Source of the DNA: Streptomyces sp. S465
GTDB taxonomy: Bacteria > Actinomycetota > Actinomycetes > Streptomycetales > Streptomycetaceae
DNA length: 64,000 nucleotides
Reading direction: 5' to 3'
Assembly (NCBI RefSeq): GCF_026898115.1
Contig: NZ_CP114036.1
Location: forward strand, 4,024,001-4,088,000
The first letter of the stretch is position 1; every line of letters begins with the position of its first letter. Below are positions 35,013 through 44,119 of the stretch, piece after piece. A program made the translations under genes and the position numbers. The notes under the pieces are model-generated. The model worked only from the letters and a program-made list of their open reading frames with translations, was not told where the DNA came from and did not search any database.

Positions 35013-36304
35013 GTGCCCTGTCCCTTCCGGTAGGGCTTGCTGTTCGCCTTGGGCATCCGCAGCCGCTGTGAGGCGAGCCCCATGACCAGCAGGGTCACGA
35101 TGTACGGCGTGGCGCTGACCAGGTCGTTGGGCACGGTGTCGGTCAGGGCGTACCACAGCAGCAGCGCGACGGCCGCGGCGCCGGACACCGCGCCCGCGAC
35201 ATAACTCTTGCGGACAATCCGCCAGCCCGCCAGCACGGCGAGGCCGAGTGCGACCAGCAGCAGCAGTGCGTGGACGGTCGCCCCGCCGTTGCGCAGCTGG
35301 AGGGCGTCGGAGTAGCCGAACAGCCCGGCGCCCATGGCGAGCCCGCCCGGCCGCCAGTTGCCGAAGAGCATGGCGGCGAGGCCGATGTAGCCGCGGCCGC
35401 CGGTCTGGCCCTCGTTGTAGATGTGCGAGCGGACGAGGGCGAGGAAGACCCCGCCGAGTCCGGCGAGAGCGCCGGAGACCACCACGGCCGTGTACTTGTA
35501 GAGGTAGACGTTGACGCCGAGGGACTCGGCCGCCGTCGGGTTCTCGCCGCAGGACCGCAGCCGCAGGCCGAACGAGGTCCGCCACAGGGCGAAGAAGCTG
35601 CCCGCGACCAGGAGGACGGAGACGATGGTCAGCGCCGAGATGTCGGTGACCAGGCCGCCGAGGATGCCCGCGATGTCCGAGACCAGGAACCAGTGGTGGT
35701 TCTCCAGATCCGCGAGCCAGTCGGACAGCCCGGGGACGGTGAACGTCTGGATGGGGTCGACCTGCGGGGAGTTCTTCGGGGAGCCGCCGATGTCGCCCAG
35801 CGGTTCGAACCAGCGCTTGGCCAGATAGGTGGTGGCGCCCAGGGCGAGGATGTTGATCGCCACACCGGAGATGATGTGGTCCACACCGAAGGTGACGGTG
35901 GCGACCGCGTGGACCAGACCGCCGACCGCGCCGCCGAGGACGCCGGCGAGCACGCCCACCCAGGGGTTGGTCTGATAGCCCGCCCAGGCGCCGAAGAAGG
36001 TGCCGAGGATCATCATGCCCTCGAGGCCGATGTTGACCACGCCGGCCCGTTCGGACCACAGTCCGCCCAGGCCCGCGAGCCCGATGGGCACGGCCATGGA
36101 GAGCGCGGCGCCGATCTGGCCGGAGGAGGTGACGCGGTCGAAGTCCGCCTGCTGGGCGGCGTCGACGAGGGCGCGCAGCACCGACAGCGCGATCAGCGCC
36201 CCGGCGACGATCAGCAGCACCTTGCCCAGGGACATCCGGGAGGCGGGCCCGTTCCCCTTGCCCGGCGCGCTCGTGCTCTTGGTGGCGGTCACCGTGGCAC
36301 TCAT
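35009..36304 (-). CDS. nucleoside ABC transporter permease 2
   Basis: The 431-residue permease belongs to the BPD_transp_2 family (branched-chain amino acid/sugar/nucleoside type). The signature SERAGVVNIGLEGMMILGTFFGA opens the conserved domain, and GENPTAAESLGVNVYLYKYTAVVVSGALAGLGG is the coupling region. It has about ten predicted helices. It overlaps the other permease gene (ATGA) upstream and cdd downstream. With the BMP lipoprotein and duplicated ATPase, it forms a NupABCQ/PnrA-type nucleoside importer. Confidence 0.92.
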   Translation of the reverse strand: MSATVTATKSTSAPGKGNGPASRMSLGKVLLIVAGALIALSVLRALVDAAQQADFDRVTSSGQIGAALSMAVPIGLAGLGGLWSERAGVVNIGLEGMMILGTFFGAWAGYQTNPWVGVLAGVLGGAVGGLVHAVATVTFGVDHIISGVAINILALGATTYLAKRWFEPLGDIGGSPKNSPQVDPIQTFTVPGLSDWLADLENHHWFLVSDIAGILGGLVTDISALTIVSVLLVAGSFFALWRTSFGLRLRSCGENPTAAESLGVNVYLYKYTAVVVSGALAGLGGVFLALVRSHIYNEGQTGGRGYIGLAAMLFGNWRPGGLAMGAGLFGYSDALQLRNGGATVHALLLLVALGLAVLAGWRIVRKSYVAGAVSGAAAVALLLWYALTDTVPNDLVSATPYIVTLLVMGLASQRLRMPKANSKPYRKGQGT

Positions 36305-37440
36305 GCCGGCACCTCCGTCTCCGTCTTGTCCGAACCCTGGCCCTTACCGGCCTTGGCCTGGGCGGCGAGCTCCGCGCCCACCCTCTGCTGCTGGCGCTTG
36401 AGCCCGTAGCGGCGCACCAGTTCGTACGCGATGACGACACACAGGACGATCACGCCCTGCATCACACCGACGATCTCCTTGTCGTAGCCCTGGAACTCCA
36501 GGCGGTTGGCGCCGCGCTCCAGGAAGCCCCACAGCACGGCGGCCAGCGCGATACCGACCGGGTTGTTGCGGCCGAGCAGCGCGATGGCGATACCGGTGAA
36601 GCCGATGCCCGTGGGGAAGTCGGAGGTGAACTGGTGGGTGTCGTTGAGCAGGGTCGGCATGCCGACCAGACCGGCCATCGCGCCCGAGAGCACCATGCTG
36701 GTGAACACCATGCGCCTGACGTTGACGCCGCTGGCCTGGGCGGCGGACTCGGAGCGGCCCACCGCGCGCAGGTCGAAGCCGAACCGGGTGCGCCCGAGCA
36801 GGAACCAGAAGCCGACGCCCGCGAGCGCCGCGACCACGATGAAGCCCCAGACGGGGTCGAGGTCGCCGCCCGCCGGGATGGTGAAGAAGTGGCTGGAGGA
36901 CGGCAGCGGGTCGGTGGCCACGATGTTGGTCTGCTTGTCGAGGTCGGCCAGCCGCCCGTCCACCAGCAGATAGCTGATGAGGATGCCCGAGAGGGAGTTC
37001 AGCATGATGGTGCTGATCACCTCGCTGACGCCCCGGTAGACCTTCAGCAGACCGGCGATGGACGCCCACATCGCGCCGACCAGCATGCCGACCAGGATGA
37101 TCAGCGGGATCTGCACCAGGCCCGGCAGCTTCAGCGCCCCGCCGACGACGGCGGCGAAGAAGGCGGCGAGCCGGTACTGGCCGTCGACGCCGATGTTGAA
37201 GAGGTTCATCCGGAAGCCGACGGCCACCGCGAGCCCCGCCAGGTAGTACGTCGTCGCCTTGTTGAGGATGTAGACCTGGCTGTCGGCCTTCACGCCGTAG
37301 TCGAACATGATGCCGAAGGCGTTGAACGGCTCCTTGCCGGTCGCCAGCAGCACCAGGGCGGTCACCACGAACGCGGCGGCGAGCGCCAGCACCGGGGCCG
37401 CGACCGCGAGCAGCACCCGCTCCTTGTCCAGCTTCTTCAT
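36301..37440 (-). CDS. nucleoside ABC transporter permease 1
   Basis: The 379-residue permease starts MKKLDKERVLLAVAAPVLALAAAF. It has VGFRMNLFNIGVDGQYRLAAFFAA (the BPD_transp_2 signature), YRGVSEVISTIMLNSLSGILI and GRSESAAQASGVNVRRMVFTSMVLSGAMAGLVG, matching the NupP/YufP branch. The ATG at 37440 overlaps the ATPase stop by 4 bp. It pairs with the permease at 35009-36304 to form the membrane channel. Confidence 0.92.
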   Translation of the reverse strand: MKKLDKERVLLAVAAPVLALAAAFVVTALVLLATGKEPFNAFGIMFDYGVKADSQVYILNKATTYYLAGLAVAVGFRMNLFNIGVDGQYRLAAFFAAVVGGALKLPGLVQIPLIILVGMLVGAMWASIAGLLKVYRGVSEVISTIMLNSLSGILISYLLVDGRLADLDKQTNIVATDPLPSSSHFFTIPAGGDLDPVWGFIVVAALAGVGFWFLLGRTRFGFDLRAVGRSESAAQASGVNVRRMVFTSMVLSGAMAGLVGMPTLLNDTHQFTSDFPTGIGFTGIAIALLGRNNPVGIALAAVLWGFLERGANRLEFQGYDKEIVGVMQGVIVLCVVIAYELVRRYGLKRQQQRVGAELAAQAKAGKGQGSDKTETEVPA

Positions 37441-39089
37441 CGGTCCTCTCCCCCGGTCGCGGCCTCGGTCACGGCCTCGGTCCCGGTCGCGGCCTCGGTC
37501 CCCGTTCCGCCGTCCGCGGGGTGCTCCAGATGGCCGGAGGCCGCGCCGGTCATGGCCGAGCCGAGCTCCTCCGGGGTGATGGTGGCGGGGTCGGCGTCGG
37601 CGACCAGCCGGCCGCGGTACATCACCCGCAGGGTGTCGGACAGGCCGATCAGCTCGTCCAGGTCGGCCGAGATCAGCAGCACGGCCAGGCCCTCCCGGCG
37701 CGCGGTGCGGATCTGGTCCCAGATCTGTGCCTGCGCGCCCACGTCCACCCCACGGGTGGGGTGCGCGGCGATCAGCAGCTTGGGGTGGTGGCTCATCTCC
37801 CGGCCGACGATCAGCTTCTGCTGGTTGCCGCCGGACAGCGAGGCCGCGGTGACCTCGATCCCGGGGGTGCGCACGTCGTAGTCGGCGACGATCCGCTCGG
37901 TGTCCCGGCGGGCGGCGGCCGGGTTGAGCAGTCCGCCCCTGCTGTTGGGCTCCTCGGTGACATGGCCGAGGATGCGGTTCTCCCACAGCGGCGCCTCCAG
38001 CAGCAGTCCGTGCCGGTGGCGGTCCTCGGGGATGTAGCCGATGCCGTCCTCGCGCCGCTTGCGGGTGGGCGTGTGGGAGATGTCGGCGCCGTCGAGGGTG
38101 ACGGTGCCGGTGTCGGGGTCGCGCATGCCCATGATGGCCTCGACCAGTTCGGCCTGGCCGTTGCCCTCCACCCCGGCGATGCCGAGGACTTCGCCCTTGC
38201 GGATGGTGAAGCCGATGTCGTCGAGCACCGCCCGCTCCACCCCGTCCACATCGGTGGCGGTCAGCCGCAGCGCGTCCACGACGAGCATCTCGGTGTCGGT
38301 GACGGTGGATTCGCGGGTCTCGGGCGAGGGCAGTTCGCTGCCGACCATCAGCTCGGCCAGCTGCCGGGGGTTGGTCTCGGACGGCACCACGGAGGCGACC
38401 GTGGTGCCGCGGCGGATGACGGTGATGTCATCGGCCACCGACAGCACCTCGCCCAGCTTGTGCGAGATGAACAGCACCGTCAGGCCCTCGGCCTTGAGTT
38501 CGCGGAGGTTGTCGAAGAGCGCGTCCACCTCCTGCGGGACGAGGACGGCGGTCGGCTCGTCGAGGATGAGCGTACGGGCGCCCCGGTAGAGGACCTTGAG
38601 GATCTCCACGCGCTGACGGTCCGCCACGCCCAGGTCCTCGACGAGGACATCGGGGCGGACGCCCAGCCCGTAGGCGTCGGATATCTCCTTGATCCGGGCG
38701 CGCGCCCGGCCGCCGATGCCGTGCAGCTTCTCCGCGCCGAGCACGACGTTCTCCAGCACGGTGAAGTTGTCGGCGAGCATGAAGTGCTGGTGCACCATGC
38801 CCACGCCGCGGGATATGGCGTCCGCCGGGGAGTGCAGTTCCACCGACTCGCCGTCGAGCGCGATGGTGCCCTCGTCCGGGCGCTGCATCCCGTAGAGGAT
38901 CTTCATCAGGGTCGACTTGCCCGCGCCGTTCTCGCCCACGAGGGCGTGCACGGTGCCGCGGCGCACGGTGATGTCGATGTCGTGGTTGGCGACGACTCCG
39001 GGGAACCGCTTGGTGATTCCGCGGAGTTCTACGGCGACGTCGGTGACGGCACCGGCGGGAGCGCCCTTGGGGGGGCTGGCGGCTTTGAT
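37437..39089 (-). CDS. nucleoside ABC transporter ATP-binding protein (duplicated ATPase), apparent ATC start
   Basis: About 550 residues with two ATPase domains. Domain 1 has HALVGENGAGKSTLMKILYG (Walker A) and LILDEPTAVL (Walker B). Domain 2 has GIAGVEGNGQAELVEAIMG in place of Walker A, SLSGGNQQKLIVGREM and LLIAAHPTRGVD, as usual for RbsA/NupO-type proteins. Conserved sequence begins VELRGITKRFPGVVANHDI, but no ATG, GTG or TTG precedes it in frame until 39320, deep inside the lipoprotein gene. An ATC at 39089 has a perfect AGGAG six bases upstream and is the best start; 39320 is the formal alternative. Confidence 0.85.
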   Translation of the reverse strand: MKAASPPKGAPAGAVTDVAVELRGITKRFPGVVANHDIDITVRRGTVHALVGENGAGKSTLMKILYGMQRPDEGTIALDGESVELHSPADAISRGVGMVHQHFMLADNFTVLENVVLGAEKLHGIGGRARARIKEISDAYGLGVRPDVLVEDLGVADRQRVEILKVLYRGARTLILDEPTAVLVPQEVDALFDNLRELKAEGLTVLFISHKLGEVLSVADDITVIRRGTTVASVVPSETNPRQLAELMVGSELPSPETRESTVTDTEMLVVDALRLTATDVDGVERAVLDDIGFTIRKGEVLGIAGVEGNGQAELVEAIMGMRDPDTGTVTLDGADISHTPTRKRREDGIGYIPEDRHRHGLLLEAPLWENRILGHVTEEPNSRGGLLNPAAARRDTERIVADYDVRTPGIEVTAASLSGGNQQKLIVGREMSHHPKLLIAAHPTRGVDVGAQAQIWDQIRTARREGLAVLLISADLDELIGLSDTLRVMYRGRLVADADPATITPEELGSAMTGAASGHLEHPADGGTGTEAATGTEAVTEAATGGEDR

Positions 39090-39100
39090 GGCGCACTCCT
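39087..39100 (-). promoter_or_regulatory. ribosome binding site and unusual ATC initiation codon
   Basis: On the minus strand AGGAG (39100-39096), TGCGCC, then ATC (39089-39087). The spacing is ideal. There is no canonical start in the neighbourhood and the downstream protein is conserved from about residue 15. Confidence 0.6.
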
Positions 39101-39204
39101 GAGGGGCGACGGAGGGTGGGGCGGGCCGGGGCCGGACCGGCCGGGGTACGCCGCGGACCCGGGCGGGCGCCCGGGGGCGCCCTGCGGGTCCGTGGCGCGC
39201 GGGG

Positions 39205-40239
39205 TCAGTCCTTGTAGGTGTCGTTGACCTTGATCTGACCGTCGATGATCTTCTTCTTGGCCGCCTCGATCTTCGGCTTGATGTCGTCGATGAACCCGCC
39301 GGAGTACGACAGGGAGACACCGCCGCGCTTGAGGTCGTAGGACTGGACGCCGCTCTCGGGCTTCTTGTCCTTGATGACGCTCTTGATGAAGTCGTAGACC
39401 GAGCCGTCCACGTTCTTGACCATGGAGGTCAGGATCGAGTTCTTGTACTGGGACAGGCCCTTGTCGTAGTACTGGTCGCCGTCGACGCCGATCGACCAGG
39501 TGCCCTTCTTGCCGGCGGTCGCCTCGATGGCGCCCGCGCCGGAGCCGCCGGCCGCGGAGAAGATCACGTCGACCTTGTTGGAGAGCATGCCCTCGGCGAT
39601 GTCCTTGCCGCGGTCGGGCATCCCGAAGCCCTTGGCCGAACCGACCTGCACCCACTGGACGTCGAGCGACGCCTTGGGGTTGGTGTCCTTCAGGCCCTGC
39701 TGGAAGCCACCCGCGAACTTCTTGATCAGCGCGCTGTCGGTGCCGCCGATGAAGCCCACCTTGTCGGACTTGGTCTTCAGCCCCGCGGCCACACCGGCCA
39801 GGTAGGAGCCCTCGTGCTCGGCGGCGACCAGGCTGGCCACGTTCTTGGCGTCGACGACCGAGTCGACGATGGCGAAGTCGGTGTCCTTGTACTTCTTGGC
39901 GGCCTTGGTGAGCGAGGGGGTCCACGCGTAGCCGACGCCTATGACGGGGTTGTAGCCCGCCTCGGCCAGGCTGGCCAGCTTGTCGTAGCGGTCGGCGTCG
40001 GTGTCGCCGTCCTTCGCCGTCAACTCCTTGCCCTTGACGTCGAAGTCCTTCAGGGCCTTGTCATAGCCCTGGGCGGCGGAGTCGTTGAAGGAGTGGTCGC
40101 CACGGCCGCCGACGTCATAGGCCAGACCGACGCCGGCGTCCTTGCTTCCCTCTTCCGAACTGCTGCCACACGCGGTGACGGAGAATGCGAGAGCCGCGGT
40201 GGCAATGCCCGCGACAGCTATCGTGGATACCCGGCGCAC
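39205..40239 (-). CDS. BMP family nucleoside-binding lipoprotein
   Basis: The 344-residue substrate-binding protein has a signal peptide ending in lipobox FSVTAC (lipidated Cys24), then a periplasmic-type binding fold with GRGDHSFNDSAAQGYDKALK, IGVGYAWTPSLTKAAKKY, FIGGTDSALIKKFAGGFQQG and SIGVDGDQYYDKGL, all typical of the BMP/PnrA family. It captures nucleosides for the ABC importer encoded by the next three genes. The GTG at 40239 follows AGAGGGG. The operator-like TAACGCGCGTAG lies 59 bp upstream. Confidence 0.94.
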   Translation of the reverse strand: MRRVSTIAVAGIATAALAFSVTACGSSSEEGSKDAGVGLAYDVGGRGDHSFNDSAAQGYDKALKDFDVKGKELTAKDGDTDADRYDKLASLAEAGYNPVIGVGYAWTPSLTKAAKKYKDTDFAIVDSVVDAKNVASLVAAEHEGSYLAGVAAGLKTKSDKVGFIGGTDSALIKKFAGGFQQGLKDTNPKASLDVQWVQVGSAKGFGMPDRGKDIAEGMLSNKVDVIFSAAGGSGAGAIEATAGKKGTWSIGVDGDQYYDKGLSQYKNSILTSMVKNVDGSVYDFIKSVIKDKKPESGVQSYDLKRGGVSLSYSGGFIDDIKPKIEAAKKKIIDGQIKVNDTYKD

Positions 40240-40297
40240 GAGGGTCCCCTCTGAATGACTCGGAGCGCCCCTTTGCGGCGCTGGCTCCGCCGCATCG

Positions 40298-40309
40298 TAA
40301 CGCGCGTAG
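40298..40309 (-). promoter_or_regulatory. nucleoside-regulon operator (10/12) upstream of the uptake operon
   Basis: TAACGCGCGTAG on the plus strand matches CTACGCGCGTAG except for the first two bases. TGACAT adjoins it on the minus strand, the same hexamer that precedes the operator at deoC. Confidence 0.55.
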
Positions 40310-40405
40310 ATGTCAGATAAAGGCCCGCTCGGCAGCCGTTATCGGATCGTCGCGAACCTCTCGTGTCCACGAGCCGTACCGGCGGTGGCGGCGGGGTGAC
40401 GAGAC

Positions 40406-40427
40406 CGCGCGCCCCGAGGGGCGCGCG
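40406..40427 (-). terminator. hairpin downstream of the M20 hydrolase gene
   Basis: CGCGCGCCCC-GA-GGGGCGCGCG, a perfect 10-bp stem, lies 58 bp past the stop of the minus-strand M20 gene and upstream of the nucleoside operon. Confidence 0.6.
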
Positions 40428-40484
40428 TACCTTCGCCGATGTCCACGGGCGGCGCCGACGCGGTGGCCGACCGGCGCGTCCGTC

Positions 40485-41708
40485 TCAGCCGAGCAGGGCG
40501 GCGGCCGTGAACAGCTCCACGCCCACCGCGATCGCGCCCTCGTCCACGTCGAAGTCGCCCGCGTGCAGGTCACGCCGGGTGGTGTCGCCGACCTTGCGGA
40601 CGCCCAGCCGGGCCATCGCACCGGGCACCCGCTCCAGGTACCAGGAGAAGTCCTCGCCGCCCAGGGACTGCTCGGTGTCCTCGACGGCCTGTGCGCCACG
40701 GCGGGCGATCATCGCGTCCCGCAGCAGCTCGGCGGAGCTCGCCTCGTTGACCACCGGCGGAACCCCGCGGATGTAGTTGATCTCCGACTTGGCGCGGTGC
40801 AGGGTGGCGATCTCGTCGACCGCCGCGTGGACCAGGTCCGGGGCCTCCCGCCAGGCGGGCAGGTCCAGGCAGCGGACCGTGGCGGACAGCTCGGCGTGCT
40901 GCGGGATCACATTGCAGGCGTGGCCGGACTCCACCCGGCCCCAGGTGACGGCCAGGCCCGAGCGGGCGTCGACCCGGCGGGCCAGCAGCGCCGGCACCTC
41001 GGTGATCACCTTGGCGGTGGCGGTCACCAGGTCGGTGGTCAGATGGGGGCGCGCGGTGTGGCCGCCCGGACCGTCCAGGGAGATCTCCAGCCGGTCGCAG
41101 GCCGAGGTGATCGGACCGGTGCGCAGCCCGATCCGGCCGACCTCAACCTTGGGGTCGCAGTGCAGCGCCAGGATTCGGCCGACGCCGTCCAGCACGCCCG
41201 CCTCGATCGCGTCAGTGGCGCCGCCGGGCAGCACCTCCTCGGCGGGCTGGAACAGCAGCCGCACCGGACGCGCCAGCCGCCCCTCGCGGGCCAGCTCGGC
41301 CAGGACCAGACCGGCGCCGAGCACCACGGTGGTGTGCACATCGTGGCCGCAGGCGTGAGCGCGGTCGGCGACGGTCGAGCGGTAGTCCACCGTCTTGGTG
41401 TCGGGGATGGGCAGTCCGTCGATGTCCGCGCGCAGCGCCAGCAGGGGCGCTACGCCATCGCGCGGGCCGATGTCACAGATGAGGCCGGTGCCGGTGGACA
41501 GCACCCGCGGCTCGAGGCCCGCCTGCTCCAGCCGCGCCTTGATGGCGGCGGTGGTGCGGAACTCGCAGTTGCCGAGCTCGGGGTGCATGTGCAAGTCGCG
41601 GCGGAAGGCGATGAGTTCGGCACGCAGCTCGTCGGGGAGCGTGCCGGGCAGGGCCGGCGCGGCAGTGGGTGTGACATCGGTCGCATCGAGGGACATCAAT
41701 TGCTTCAC
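40485..41708 (-). CDS. M20 family metallo-hydrolase (aminoacylase/amidohydrolase)
   Basis: The 407-residue protein is of the IAA-amino acid hydrolase/hippurate hydrolase type. FRRDLHMHPELG starts the catalytic domain, HACGHDVHTT provides metal ligands, LLFQPAEEVLPGG the catalytic Glu pair, and LGGEDFSWYLERVPG the C-terminal ligand region. It removes an acyl group from an N-acyl amino acid or similar; the substrate is unknown. The GTG at 41708 lies 7 nt after TACGCT (41721-41716), suggesting leaderless translation; an ATG at 41696 is the alternative. Its location next to the nucleoside operon is conserved in streptomycetes as I recall, but a functional link is not evident. Confidence 0.88.
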   Translation of the reverse strand: MKQLMSLDATDVTPTAAPALPGTLPDELRAELIAFRRDLHMHPELGNCEFRTTAAIKARLEQAGLEPRVLSTGTGLICDIGPRDGVAPLLALRADIDGLPIPDTKTVDYRSTVADRAHACGHDVHTTVVLGAGLVLAELAREGRLARPVRLLFQPAEEVLPGGATDAIEAGVLDGVGRILALHCDPKVEVGRIGLRTGPITSACDRLEISLDGPGGHTARPHLTTDLVTATAKVITEVPALLARRVDARSGLAVTWGRVESGHACNVIPQHAELSATVRCLDLPAWREAPDLVHAAVDEIATLHRAKSEINYIRGVPPVVNEASSAELLRDAMIARRGAQAVEDTEQSLGGEDFSWYLERVPGAMARLGVRKVGDTTRRDLHAGDFDVDEGAIAVGVELFTAAALLG

Positions 41709-41805
41709 CTGAAGAAGCGTAGAACGCCAGGTGGGCCCGCCGAATGTCGATCAACAAAAATTCAATCGGTTCGGGTACGCAAAACCACCCCAGCCGGTGC
41801 ATGAT

Positions 41806-41821
41806 CCCCCTAGTCAGGGGG
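41806..41821 (-). terminator. short hairpin downstream of the glycosyltransferase gene
   Basis: CCCCCT-AGTC-AGGGGG, a 6-bp GC stem followed (on the minus strand) by AT-rich sequence, lies 92 bp beyond the stop codon at 41913. It is a plausible terminator or processing hairpin of the wall-polymer transcript. Confidence 0.4.
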
Positions 41822-41912
41822 TATAACAGGGCGCTCGTCGGCCGACTGCGGGTGAGAAGCGCCACACGGCCGTACGGGCGACGGGCGGTGACGGCCTCAG
41901 GACCCGACGGCC

Positions 41913-43070
41913 TCAGGACGCGGCGACCGGTGCCGCGGGCGGACCCGGGCTCGTCGGCGGGGCCGCGTCCCTCGGGGCCCCCGCGTCCCTCGGGGCCGAG
42001 TCCAGCCGGCGCACATCGCGGGCCGTCCCGGTGACCCCGGACAGGAAGCCCTGGGCGCGCGGGGAGGCGTCGCTGGTCAGCCAGGCGGGGTCCACGTCGC
42101 AGACCGCGACCTGGACGCCGGTGCCGGCGAGCGCGAGCGGCAGGGTGTGCACCACGGTCGAGGGGAAGCTCACGATCGTGTGGCCGATGGGGCCGCGCCG
42201 GGCTATCAGCTCCAGCGGCAGATCGGGCCGTACGATCTCCAGCCCCACCTCGCCCGCGACCCGGCTGAGCTTCTCGGCGCTCTCGCGGCGGTGCGCGAAG
42301 TAGCGGGTCGCGCCATGGGCGCGGGCCAGCGAGCCGACCGCCTCCAGATAGCGCTCCAGGTCCACCACACCCGTCTCGACCAGGGACGTGCCCACCAGAT
42401 CGGTGCCGCCGGTGAGCCGGGGCGGGCCGAACCGGGCCCGGGTCCAGGCGAAGTCGTTGGCGGTGATCGTGACCCCGGTGGGCGGCTCGACCGGCATCGA
42501 GCTGAAGACCTCGACCCGACGCTTGTCGTCCGGGGTGAGCCGACGGCGCGCGGTCGCGGAGACGGGCGCGAACACCACGTCGCGCGCCCCCCGGCTGCCG
42601 CGCCGGTGCCAGCGCACCAGGGGCTCCCCCTTGGCCAGCTGGGAGATGAACTCCATGGTGGCCGTGCCGTCGTCCACCACGACCAGGTCCTGGGCGCGGG
42701 TGAGGGTCAGCAGCAGCTGGACATAGCGGGAGAACGGATCGCCTATCACGATCCGCGCGGCCCGGCGCAGCGGTCCGCGCAGTCCGCCGATGGTCTTGAC
42801 CGGCGCGCCGGCCCCGCCGCGCGCCTCCTCCCAGCGCACGGTGAAGCCCTCGTCCCGGGCCAGCTCGGCCATCCGGCGCAGCTGGCCGCGGGTCATCGGA
42901 TCGTGCGGGGAGAGCACCACCACGGTGAGGTCCTGGCACGCCGTGGGCCCCGGGCCCCCGGCGCGCTGGGCGTCGGCGTACGCCCACTCCAGCACGTTCA
43001 GCAGCTGGACCGGGCTCTCGACGAAGGCGAGCGTCGCGGGAGAGGTCGCGGGAGTGGCAGCGGAGACCAT
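41913..43070 (-). CDS. polysialyltransferase-like glycosyltransferase of the wall-polymer locus
   Basis: The 385-residue protein begins with ATLAFVESPVQLLNVLEWAY, typical of bacterial GT52/polysialyltransferase-like enzymes. It carries VVVDDGTATMEF, corresponding to the D-D-G motif, and SFPSTVVHTLPLAL near the C-terminus, as in the Ser/Thr motif. The canonical HP motif is not obvious (YFAHRRES may replace it). The C-terminus is Ala/Pro-rich. The ATG at 43070 is used. It follows neuB-like and CMP-sugar synthetase genes on the same strand, so it probably adds a CMP-activated nonulosonate (Kdn-type) sugar to the teichulosonic polymer. Confidence 0.7.
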   Translation of the reverse strand: MVSAATPATSPATLAFVESPVQLLNVLEWAYADAQRAGGPGPTACQDLTVVVLSPHDPMTRGQLRRMAELARDEGFTVRWEEARGGAGAPVKTIGGLRGPLRRAARIVIGDPFSRYVQLLLTLTRAQDLVVVDDGTATMEFISQLAKGEPLVRWHRRGSRGARDVVFAPVSATARRRLTPDDKRRVEVFSSMPVEPPTGVTITANDFAWTRARFGPPRLTGGTDLVGTSLVETGVVDLERYLEAVGSLARAHGATRYFAHRRESAEKLSRVAGEVGLEIVRPDLPLELIARRGPIGHTIVSFPSTVVHTLPLALAGTGVQVAVCDVDPAWLTSDASPRAQGFLSGVTGTARDVRRLDSAPRDAGAPRDAAPPTSPGPPAAPVAAS

Positions 43071-43186
43071 CGCACCGTCCAAAGGCAGGGCCCGGACGCG
43101 GCGGGCAGCCCCCGAGGAGTCAGGGGTGCCCGCCGCTTCCGGGCGAGGGCCGGGCTCACCGGCCGGTGGATTCACGGCAGAGTGCC

Positions 43187-44119
43187 TCAGACCGCGACCG
43201 GCTCGCGGTCGGCGGCCTCGGACTCGGCGACCACGCCGGCGACCCGGCGCAGCTTCTTCATCGGGCCGAGCTCGCTCTCGTAGACCTTCTTCACGCCGTC
43301 ACCGAGCGACTCCTCGATGGTGCGGATGTCCCGCACCAGCCGCGTCAGACCCTGCGGCTCGACGGAGGCGGCCTGGTCCGAGCCCCACATGGCGCGGTCC
43401 AGGGTGATGTGGCGCTCCACGAAGGTGGCGCCGAGCGCGACGGCGGCCAGGGTGGTCTGGAGACCGGTCTCGTGGCCGGAGTAGCCGATCGGCACGTTCG
43501 GGTACTCGGCCTGCAGCGTGTTGATCACGCGGAGGTTGAGCTCCTCGGCCTTGGCCGGGTAGGTGGACGTGGCGTGGCACAGCAGGATGTTCTCGCTGCC
43601 CAGCACCTCCACCGCGTGGCGGATCTGCTTGGGGGTGGACATGCCCGTCGACAGGATGATCGTGCGGCCGGTGGCGCGCAGGGCGCGCAGCAGCTCGTCG
43701 TCGGTCAGCGAGGCGGAGGCCACCTTGTGGGCCGGGACGTCGAACTTCTCCAGGAAGGCGACGGCCTCGGTGTCCCACGGGGAGGCGAACCAGTCGATAC
43801 CGCGCTTCTGGCAGTGCTCGGAGATGGCGCGGTACTCGTCCTCGCCGAACTCCACCCGGTGGCGGTAGTCGATGTAGGTCATCCGGCCCCAGGGGGTGTC
43901 ACGCTCGATGTCCCACTGGTCGCGGGGGGTGCAGATCTCCGGGGTTCGCTTCTGGAACTTGACCGCGTCACAGCCGGCCTCGGCGGCGACGTCGATCAGC
44001 TTGAACGCGTTCTCCAGGTCGCCGTTGTGGTTGATGCCGATCTCACCGGTGACGTAGACCGGGTGGCCGGGTCCGGCGATCTTGTCACCGAGGGTGCGGA
44101 GGCGAGAGTTGGAGCTCAC
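43187..44119 (-). CDS. neuB: NeuB-like nonulosonate (sialate/Kdn) synthase lacking the SAF domain
   Basis: The 310-residue TIM-barrel synthase condenses phosphoenolpyruvate with a hexose-derived aldehyde. VYVTGEIGINHNGDLENAFKLID is the NeuB signature; AVKFQKR, DWFASPWD, KVASASL, STGMST, HATSTYP and GYSGHETG are the active-site strands. Full NeuB proteins are about 345 residues and end in an antifreeze-like SAF domain; this one stops just after YESELGPMKKLRRVAG, where that domain should begin. In NeuB the SAF domain helps recognise the N-acetyl group of ManNAc, so its loss fits a non-acetylated substrate and Kdn as product (inference). Confidence 0.88.
   Translation of the reverse strand: MSSNSRLRTLGDKIAGPGHPVYVTGEIGINHNGDLENAFKLIDVAAEAGCDAVKFQKRTPEICTPRDQWDIERDTPWGRMTYIDYRHRVEFGEDEYRAISEHCQKRGIDWFASPWDTEAVAFLEKFDVPAHKVASASLTDDELLRALRATGRTIILSTGMSTPKQIRHAVEVLGSENILLCHATSTYPAKAEELNLRVINTLQAEYPNVPIGYSGHETGLQTTLAAVALGATFVERHITLDRAMWGSDQAASVEPQGLTRLVRDIRTIEESLGDGVKKVYESELGPMKKLRRVAGVVAESEAADREPVAV

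Noticed and set aside
37437..39320. ABC ATPase starting at the ATG at 39320
   Set aside because: It would overlap the lipoprotein gene by more than 110 bp, adds about 77 low-complexity residues and has no ribosome binding site; the ATC at 39089 fits better.
41800..41826. CsoR-type copper operator (ATACCCC...GGGGAT)
   Set aside because: The right half lacks the expected GGGTAT, no copper gene is adjacent, and a hairpin downstream of a stop codon explains it more simply.
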